Shown piece after piece: positions 1-7,800 of a stretch of 9,239 nt of DNA (positions are counted from its first letter, which is position 1; every line of letters begins with the position of its first letter). The stretch comes from Candidatus Hydrogenedentota bacterium (lineage in GTDB: Bacteria > Hydrogenedentota > Hydrogenedentia > Hydrogenedentales > CAITNO01): contig JAGLCZ010000602.1 of assembly GCA_023145975.1 (NCBI GenBank), positions 1-9,239 of the forward strand, given 5' to 3'. A model generated the notes under the pieces. It made no database searches. It worked only from the letters and a program-made list of their open reading frames with translations, and had not been told where the DNA came from. The translations under genes and the position numbers were made by a program.

Positions 1-813
1 GGTCTTGAATGCGAAGTTTATATGGGTTCGGAGGATATGGAACGGCAGCGGCTGAACGTGTTCCGAATGAAGCTGCTGGGTACCCGGGTTGTTCCTGTGG
101 AGTCGGGTTCGTGTACTCTCAAGGATGCTATTAACGAGGCGTTACGAGATTGGGCTGCTAACGTTGAGCATACCCATTACGTATTGGGTACGGTACATGG
201 TCCGCATCCTTTCCCCATGATCTGTCGTGATTTCCAGTCTGTTATCGGACGGGAAGCACGGGCGCAGTTGTTTGATGCTGAAGGATGTTTGCCGGATGTA
301 ATGATTGCCTGTGTGGGCGGCGGTTCAAATGCGATTGGTCTTTTCTATGATTTTCTGGGAGATGAATCCGTGCGTATGGTGGGAGTGGAAGCGGGAGGGA
401 CAAAAATAGCACCCGGTATGCATGCCGCACGGTTTACGGGTGGTTCCCTGGGTATGCTGCATGGCGCGGTAAGCTATGTGCTGCAGGATGAAAATGGGTT
501 GATAGGGGATACCCATAGTGTTTCTGCCGGTCTTGATTACGCCAGTGTCGGTCCGGAACATGCCTATTGTTTTGATGAAAAACGTATTACATATACGAGC
601 GCTTCAGACCGGGAAGCATTGGATGCGTTCCAATTGTGCAGTCGTCTTGAAGGTATTATCCCTGCACTCGAAAGTTCCCATGCTATTGCCGAAGTGGTTA
701 AGTGTGCACCGACTCTGGGTTCAAACGAAATTATCGTGATGAATATGTCTGGCCGAGGTGACAAGGATGTGCAGCATGCGGCGCAATTTATCATGCCCGG
801 GGAGAAAATCTAA
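1..813 (+). CDS. trpB: Tryptophan synthase beta subunit, 5'-truncated by window edge
   Basis: The PLP enzyme TrpB condenses indole, channelled from TrpA, with L-serine to give L-tryptophan in the cytoplasm. The frame is open at base 1, so the visible 270 residues are the C-terminal part of a protein usually near 400 residues. The catalytic PLP lysine (Lys87 in Salmonella) lies upstream and is not seen. The fragment opens with GLECEVYMGSEDMERQ, typical of the family. It keeps the PLP phosphate-binding loop GGGSN (fragment residues 106-110), the GLDY..VGPEHAY segment, EGIIPALESSHA with the equivalent of Salmonella Glu350 (fragment residue 224), and SGRGDKD, whose Ser (fragment residue 250) matches Ser377, the contact to the PLP ring nitrogen. 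The TAA stop at 811-813 is one base before trpA, so the two are surely co-transcribed. The ATG at 22 is internal, not the start. Nothing looks damaged. Identification is by recognised family motifs and is very secure. Confidence 0.97.
   Translation, partial: GLECEVYMGSEDMERQRLNVFRMKLLGTRVVPVESGSCTLKDAINEALRDWAANVEHTHYVLGTVHGPHPFPMICRDFQSVIGREARAQLFDAEGCLPDVMIACVGGGSNAIGLFYDFLGDESVRMVGVEAGGTKIAPGMHAARFTGGSLGMLHGAVSYVLQDENGLIGDTHSVSAGLDYASVGPEHAYCFDEKRITYTSASDREALDAFQLCSRLEGIIPALESSHAIAEVVKCAPTLGSNEIIVMNMSGRGDKDVQHAAQFIMPGEKI
799..804 (+). promoter_or_regulatory. Ribosome binding site of trpA
   Basis: GGGGAG ends 10 bases before ATG 815 and lies inside the last codons of trpB. It supports 815 as the trpA start. 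The in-frame ATG at 758 lies well inside trpB and would add 19 residues that do not resemble TrpA. The one-base gap between trpB and trpA fits translational coupling of the two subunits. Confidence 0.6.
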
Positions 814-814
814 T

Positions 815-1615
815 ATGAATCGCATTACACAACGATTTCAGCAGCTCAGGGAAAAGAAGCAGGCAGCGTTCATTCCCTTTATTACGGGGGGGGATCCCAA
901 TCTTGCTATGAGCGAGGATATTGCTGTTGCTCTTGGGGAAAACGGAGCGGATGTTATTGAGTATGGTGCGCCCTTTTCTGATCCTGTCGGGGATGGTACT
1001 GTTATTCAGGAAGCGTCTTTGCGTGCATTGCAGCAGGGGGTAAACCTGCGCGGTATTCTTAAGTCTATTGAGCGTATCCGAACACGCACCCGGACCCCTC
1101 TCCTCATTTTTACCTACTACAACCCGGTGTTTGTTTACGGTATTGAGGCCTTTGCCCGTGATGCTGCCAACGCTGGTGCAGACGGTGTGCTTTGTGTTGA
1201 TTTACCGCCTGATTATGCATTGGAGTATCGTGATGTCATGGGTGCAAATGATATGACTACGGTATTTCTTGCTGCGCCCACCAGTACAGACGAGCGGCTT
1301 GCACTTATTGGCGACGCCTGCGATACCTTTGTTTACTATATCTCCCGGCTTGGTGTGACAGGTGAACAAGTCAGTCTATCTCAAGACTTGCGTACTGCTG
1401 TGAACCATGTCCGTGAAAAAACAGGTAAACCGGTTGCCGTCGGTTTTGGTATTTCTACTGCTGAACAGGCGCGTCAAGTTGCCGATATTGCCGAGGGCGT
1501 TGTGGTGGGTTCTGCTATTGTCCGCATTATCGCCGATGCCAAGGGTGCTGCAGATACCCCGCAGCGGGTTGCAGCATTTTCCGCTGAACTTGCCCGTGCA
1601 GTCAAAAAAGTATAA
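815..1615 (+). CDS. trpA: Tryptophan synthase alpha subunit
   Basis: TrpA cleaves indole-3-glycerol phosphate to indole and glyceraldehyde-3-phosphate, and indole passes through a tunnel to TrpB. The product is 266 residues, the usual size for this TIM barrel (E. coli 268). The catalytic acids are in place and keep their E. coli numbering: Glu49 in VIEYG and Asp60 in VGDG. Other landmarks are PFITGGDP (21-28), Tyr102 in FTYYNP, VDLPPD (128-133), loop-6 GVTG (180-183), and the phosphate-binding GFGI (210-213) and VGSAIV (231-236). The wall around the catalytic acids departs from the common ELGxPFSDPxADGP pattern: Tyr50, Ala52, Gly59 and Thr62 replace the usual Leu, Ile/Val, Ala and Pro. It is the last gene of the trp cluster visible here. 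An eight-G run at 886-893 encodes part of Thr-Gly-Gly-Asp and is in the correct frame. The start is set by the one-base spacing from trpB and the upstream GGGGAG. Confidence 0.97.
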   Translation: MNRITQRFQQLREKKQAAFIPFITGGDPNLAMSEDIAVALGENGADVIEYGAPFSDPVGDGTVIQEASLRALQQGVNLRGILKSIERIRTRTRTPLLIFTYYNPVFVYGIEAFARDAANAGADGVLCVDLPPDYALEYRDVMGANDMTTVFLAAPTSTDERLALIGDACDTFVYYISRLGVTGEQVSLSQDLRTAVNHVREKTGKPVAVGFGISTAEQARQVADIAEGVVVGSAIVRIIADAKGAADTPQRVAAFSAELARAVKKV

Positions 1616-1629
1616 TTGCGGGATATAAT
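1611..1629 (+). promoter_or_regulatory. Possible promoter (two TATAAT hexamers) for the downstream giant gene
   Basis: Two perfect TATAAT hexamers lie at 1611-1616, overlapping the trpA stop, and at 1624-1629. They are about 75-95 bases upstream of ATG 1705. Upstream partners are poor: TTGCCC at 1590-1595 is 15 bases from the first box, and GTCAAA at 1601-1606 is 17 bases from the second. Neither box has a TGn extension. This is a plausible sigma-70 type promoter, inferred only from the -10 matches. The alternative is that the giant gene is read through from the trp operon. Confidence 0.35.
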
Positions 1630-1639
1630 GCGTTTGCAT

Positions 1640-1662
1640 AAAAGTTCTACGTAGATTTTTTT
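1640..1662 (+). terminator. Weak candidate terminator after trpA
   Basis: A ten-base perfect palindrome, TCTACGTAGA (1646-1655), is followed directly by seven T (1656-1662). The flanking AAAAG before it can pair with part of the T run after one T-T mismatch, giving a longer but AT-rich stem. The stem is short and weak, so termination would be inefficient. A second tiny hairpin, ATGC-GTTT-GCAT, lies just upstream at 1628-1639. This may mark the end of the trp transcript, but the case is thin. Confidence 0.25.
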
Positions 1663-1693
1663 GAAGGTGGTTTTCGTTAAGCACACTATCTAT

Positions 1694-1697
1694 AGGA
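1694..1697 (+). promoter_or_regulatory. Ribosome binding site of the giant surface-protein gene
   Basis: AGGA is followed by seven bases and then ATG 1705. This spacing, and the signal peptide that begins exactly there, select 1705 as the start. The nearby ATG at 1700 is in another frame and meets a stop after 14 codons. Confidence 0.7.
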
Positions 1698-1704
1698 AAA
1701 TGTT

Positions 1705-1800
1705 ATGTCTAAAGGTTCCAGCTTTTTTCACTCAGCAACTTTAACATTTATTTTGATTATGTGCCTTGGAGTGGGTTCCGTGAGTTTTATGGCTTACGGC
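1705..1800 (+). other. Sec-type signal peptide of the giant protein
   Basis: Residues 1-32 show a short N-region with Lys3, then a long hydrophobic core from about Ala11 to Phe28 (ATLTFILIMCLGVGSVSF), and a small-residue end. The likeliest signal peptidase I site is after Gly32 (Ala30-Tyr31-Gly32), with a site after Ala30 as alternative. Cys20 sits in LIMC, which does not fit a lipobox because Met precedes the Cys. The protein is therefore predicted to be exported and released from the inner membrane, not lipidated. Confidence 0.8.
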
Positions 1801-4800
1801 GAACTTCTTGGTTCGGATTGGTCTTATGGGTCTGTTTCAGCTGAAGACGTTCTCCCTTCTGTTGTCGGCGTTGGAGATGTTACTGCTGATGGATATAACG
1901 ATTTTATCATCACTGATCCGTCTTACGCATCAAGAAACGGCAAAGTGATGCTTTGGACAGGGGGGGAAGAAGGACTCTCTGATATACCTGCGTGGCAATG
2001 TACGGCAGGACCCTTGTTTCCAGACGTAGATATCAGACTTGGTTCTGGTGTTGAATCGGGGGATATTAATGGCGATGGTATTAATGATCTGGCTATAGGC
2101 GCAACTAATTATCGGAATTCAATATCCGAATCGTACAATGGTGGTGTATTGGTATGGTATGGCGGGACTGATACATTTAACACTGACTCAACAGCGGATG
2201 CTGCTCATTGGGTAGGGCGAACAGGTCCTGAACAGGGATTTGCGTACCTTGGCGAGACTAATGCCGTGGTGGACGTAAATGGTGACGGTTTTGCGGATGT
2301 TTTTTCGTCCGCGCCTTTTGCATTCAAAGAAGACGGTTATTCAGGCGGCGGTGTTTTTGGATGGTACAGTAGTGAGTCCGGAGCGAATGGTGGAGAATCG
2401 GGTTGGACAGATAATTCGGATTGGTTTTTTGAGCCGCTTTTTTCCAGGCAAGCAATAGGCGGAGGACAGGGGGTCGCTTTTGCTGGCGATCTTGATGGTG
2501 ACGGGTATGATGATCTTGTTGTTACTGCATATCATTACAGCACCAACGGCAGCGGCGAAGTATTTATTTTCCGTGGGGGTCCCTCCGGACTTTCCACAAC
2601 AGCAGATTGGTATTTTAAGGGAAGTACCACTAATGCGGCGGCTGGACTACAGGCACATTACGCAGGTGATTTAAATGGGGATGGCTATGATGACTTTGTG
2701 GTTGGGTCAAGGGGGGTGTTCGATACCGATGTATGTAAACACTCTATTCTAGTCTGGTATGGTGGTGCAGATTTTTTTGCAGCGGCTCAGGTGTATCCGG
2801 ACGATGCAGACTGGACCTATACTTTTCCTGCCGCGACAAACCAGTATCCGCAACGTGTGACTCTTACAGATGGCGGGGATATTACCGGAAATGGGTATTC
2901 AGATTTATTTTGGGCAAGTAACCAGTACTCTTTATCTCCCCATGATTATCATGGTCAGCTGCTGATTCATGAAGGGGGACCGGCGGGACTTGGTGCCACA
3001 CCTGCCTACGAGTTTACCGGTGTTAAAAATCGCGGTTTCCTTGGTAAGATTGGCGGCATAATCGGCGATATAGACGGTAACGGCTGTGCAGATTATGCCT
3101 ACAGTCTGGGTGAAGATGCGGTAACTATTCACGTGACTTACGGTGGACCTATAATGCCGTCCATGGAGAAGATCGTTATTGATGGTGATGAAGGTGCAGG
3201 GACAGGAATGAATCAGGCGGGGCGCACAGGGACACACGTGGCTGAGATTGGTGATGTGAATGCCGATGGTTTTGGCGATATGATGATTGGTACGCCGGGG
3301 CATGACACGGGATTTGGCGAGGATGCCGGGCGTGTGGATATTTATTATGGCAAGGATACAGGGTTTGCGGCTGCGCCGGATTTAACGCTTACCATTCCTG
3401 ATGATGTGATAAGTGAATACTGGGCGCGATTTGGTATTTCGGGGGGGCGTGCCGGTGATGTGGATGGCGACGGTTATGACGATGTTGTTATCAGTGCCGA
3501 TTATAGCGAGAGCGATAATTATCCGGGACGTGTCTATCTGTATTCAGGGGGAGCGACAGGGTTGAATATAGAACCGGTTTGGGTTGCTGAAGGGACTGCG
3601 GCAAAATCCATGTTTGGATTTAGTACGGGTGGTACAGGGGACGTGAATGGGGACGGCTATGCAGATATTTTCGTTACGGAATATAAGTATGCCAACGGTG
3701 AACCTGAAGAGGGGCGTATACTGGTGTATCATGGTTCTGCTATGGGGCTGGGAAGTGAAGCGGACTGGATTTATGAATCAGATGAGGCAAATGTTTGGTT
3801 AGGCTATAGCGCCGCCTGGGCAGGAGATACTAATGGGGATGGCTATTCTGATTTGGTTGTGGGGTTACCCTATGCAGATTATGATGGCAAATTGGATACG
3901 GGGCGCGTTTATGTTTTTCATGGTTCATCAGATGGTTTGGGGTCAATCTTCTCCACTACGCATAGAACGGGGACTGTAGGCGCCCGGATTGGCTGGTCGG
4001 TTGCAGGGGCGGATCTGGACGGTGATGGCTATAGCGATTTACTTCTGGGGGCGCCTACGCGAACCAACTGGCTGAATGAGGAAGGATATGTATATGTGCA
4101 TTATGGATCGACCGGGGGTGCAGCTCAAAATTCAAACTGGAGTGTCAGGAGCAATAAGTCCAGTGCCCATTTGGGCTGGTCGGTTGCCCGTGCCGGTGAC
4201 GTAAATGGAGACGGATTGGATGATGCTATTTTCGGATCCCCTGGTTATAACGATACCGGTGCCGTATTTTTATGGTATGGTTCAACGACCCGAATGACAT
4301 CGAATCATGAATCGATTTTAAATCATCCGGACAAGTACCTGGTTTTTGAGAGTACTCAGAATGGTGCAGAGATGGGGGGAGATGTGGCATCAGCCGGGGA
4401 TGCGACCGGGGATGGAACCGCAGGAATTCTCATTGGTATGCCCGGTTACGATGTGGATGCTGTCACAGATGCCGGGCGCGTCAGGATATTGTACAATCCT
4501 GTTGAGGCATCGTATGTCATTGATGAAGATTTTATTCATTATGGATATCTCGGGGATGTCTATGGAAATGCCAGCTGGGCAGATTTTCGCCGCAATATTT
4601 CATTGACGTGGAGTAATACCAATCAGCAGGGTTCCTGGTCGTTTCATCCGCATGCCCCGCTTCAAGCGTTTACGGCTGCGTATGACCAGTATATAGGCGA
4701 GGGTACCGGGGCAGATGGCATGTGTTTTGTATATCAGGCCAATGCCAACAAGTCTTTTGGTGAACAGGGTGTTTCCGGTGCCGATGGTCTGGTCGTAACC

Positions 4801-7800
4801 TTCAGGACATATACCGATAATATTAGCGAGATCAAATATAATGGGGCGGTATTAAATAGTGTTTCAAGAACAGATTTGCGCACTGATTCGTGGATTCCGG
4901 TAGAGGTTAGAGTGGACAAATATGGCCGTTGTACAGTGCAATGGAATGGTATTACTCTCCACAATGCGGTACAGCTGCCGGACTGGTCGCCTCAAGAGGA
5001 TTGGTATATGGGCATGGGTGCGCGTACGGGCAATTCTACAGATAAACATATGATCGATAATTTTCATGTTGATACCAGCTATATTCGATCCACATCGGAT
5101 CGTCCGTACCGTTACAGACCGCTACGCTATGATGGCACACCAATTTCATATCTTGGCTTTTCGGACAGTTATACAGGTTTCAAGTTGTCTGTCATCGGGG
5201 GGGCGCCTCAATTAAGTTCACGCATGGCTATTGAAGTGGAAGTAAAACCCTTCGGAATTTCTTTCGATGGTACAGGCACGCTGATATCGCCTTTTGTGAC
5301 GCCCGTTTCCGGTAATACAACGGTCGTGGAAGTTCCCGTTGAGGGATTGGATCCCGGTACGCGATACCATTGGCGTGCTCGTTCCCGTTCTATGCCGATT
5401 GCCGTTGATACGCCCGTGCCGGGGAAGAGTGCCTGGGTGTCGCCGCCGAATCGTGGAAACCGTGCTGCTATGGTCAGCACGCAGTACGATTTAGAACCGC
5501 CAACTATTACCTTACTGGGTGATGCAGAACTTACATGGGATGTGTTGACAGCCTATACGGATCCCGGGGCAACCGCATTTGATACTTTTGAAGGTGATCT
5601 CACCGCGCAAATTATAGTTGCTAATACGGTTGATGCAGATGTGGTAGGTGTGTATACGGTAACTTATAACATAACAGATGCTTCGGGTAATAGGGCGATC
5701 GAGGTTATTCGTACGGTAACCATAGCAGATAGGGTGCCTCCGGTAATTACAATTACGGGCGATAATCCACTTGAGATAGACGTTAATGATGGTGTCTACA
5801 ACGATCCCGGTGCGACAGCGGACGATAATTATGACGGCGATATAACGGGTAGTATTACTGTGGAAAACCTTGTGGAACCGACTGTGACGGGTTCCTATAC
5901 GGTGACTTACAATGTGGAGGATGCCTCCGGGAATCTATCCAGCGCCGTGCGTTCTGTGATTGTACGAGACTATGATATTCCCACAATTGAGTTGCTCGGA
6001 GATGTGTTGAGCAGGGTACCGGTTTTTACTGTTGACTGCTATACGGAATTAGGCGCCAATGCGTATGATAATTATGATGACAATGCATTTCTCAGTACCC
6101 AGATTGTGATTACAGGTACCGTGGACTGTGATATTGTTTTTGATTATCCCATTACTTATACTGTGGTGGATTCGTCCGGTAATCCTGCGGAAGCAGTGAC
6201 ACGTACAGTGCAGGTTTATGATGATGCGGCGCCGGAAATCACAGTACTGGGAACGAACCCGATAACGGTGCCGCAAAATGTTCCTTATGTGGATGCAGGT
6301 GCTTCAGCACTGGATATTTATGAGGGCGATATTTCTCCCCTTATCGTGACGACCAATCAGGTAGATACGGATACGGTGGGTACGTATACGGTTATTTACA
6401 CCGTGAGCGATGGCAGTGGCAACGAAGCCACCCCAAAAATACGTACGGTGTTTGTGGGCGATCAGCAGAATCCCGTAATTCATCTTACCGGTGCCAATCC
6501 GCAGCAGGTGGAACTTGGAGATACGTATGTGGAACCGGGGTATCAGTCTCATGATTCACAGGATGGTGATATAACGGCTTCCGTGGTGGTGACTGGTGTT
6601 GTGGATACCGGTACTGTAGGTTCCTATCAGCGTACGTATACGGTGCAGGACAGTAACACCAACACTGCGGAAAAAATACGTACTGTAGAAGTGGTTTATG
6701 AAGGATCGCCGGATATAACCCTTCTGGGTGATAATCCATATACCGCACCGTGGGATGTTCCCTATGAAGAGCCGGGCGCGGTTGCGTGGGATGAGCTGGA
6801 TGGTGAGCTGACCGCTTCTATTGTGATTGATAGCAGTAGTGTGGATACGGGCATTGTTGGTTCCTATGAGGTTACTTATGATGTGCAGAATAGCCTTGCT
6901 GTACCTGCAGTGCAGCAGGTGCGTACCGTTCTTGTTGCTGACACGGAATCTCCTGTACTTGCGTTAGTGGGTGAGACGCCCATGACCCTTGCCCTTGGTG
7001 ATGCGTATGTGGAGCCGGGTGCCACCGCCCTGGATAATTTTGATGGTGACGTAAGTGCTTCTATTGTAACTACGGGTACTGTAAATGTGGATGTTTTTGG
7101 GGTGTACAGTGTTGTCTATACGGTTACTGACTCCAGTGGCAACACGGCAACTGCCAAACGTACCGTCTATGTTCGGGATGAATTGGCAGAGGCGGCACAG
7201 GATACCTGGAATCTCTTGCCGGATCCGCCTGCAAATGATGTGCGTGATATGGCCTTTGATATAAACGGGACGCTTTGGCTGGTTGCCGGAGAACCGTTGA
7301 CCCATGAATGGCAGACGAATACGGAAGTTATTGGTGATGAGATTCGCCATTATGAGCGCCTTGATGCTTCTGCATCGGAAAATGCTTTATTATGCTGGAG
7401 GGACGAGGTTTGGACTGTGTATACTCCGGAAGATATTGGTGTACCCGGTGCATGGATTACATCAGTATCCGTGTCGGGAACGGATGTTTATGTGGGTACA
7501 AGCACTGGATTAGTGCTGCTGAACAGTGATACATTCCCGCCTGAAACGACAGTAAATACGATGACTGAGGGGCTTGTCGGGAATTGGGTCAGTGATGTGG
7601 ATGCAGATCCGCTTTCTGGTATGGTATGGGTAGCCCATCAGGGTAGTGTGTTTTATAGGCTTCATGAAACGGCTGTGAAACGGTTCTGGGAAAGCCCGGG
7701 TGGGGTCAGTGTATGGAATGGTGTGGTTTGGACAGCCTTTGCGGCTTCCCGCGATAATTATGGACATTGGGAAACAATTCGCGGTGCACAAATTTCAAGT

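Noticed and set aside
758..814. Earlier in-frame start for trpA at 758
   Set aside because: It would overlap trpB by 56 bases and add 19 residues unlike any TrpA. ATG 815 has a ribosome site and gives Glu49/Asp60 with standard numbering.
1700..1744. ATG at 1700 as start of a leader peptide before the giant gene
   Set aside because: It opens only 14 codons in a different frame and lies just two bases after the AGGA motif, too close for good initiation.
1753..1764. Possible lipoprotein signal around Cys20 of the giant protein
   Set aside because: The residues before the Cys are Leu-Ile-Met. A lipobox needs a small residue such as Gly, Ala or Ser just before Cys, so the segment is better read as part of the hydrophobic core of an ordinary signal peptide.
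5494..7179. Tandem repeats considered as a CRISPR array or recent DNA amplification
   Set aside because: The periodicity is at protein level (about 80 residues), DNA copies have drifted strongly, and the reading frame is open throughout, so these are ancient domain repeats.
6964..7350. A 128-codon minus-strand frame, and a similar 123-codon one at 2932-3303
   Set aside because: Both are antisense to recognised Ig-like or FG-GAP repeats and have no family resemblance; they are shadows of the coding strand.
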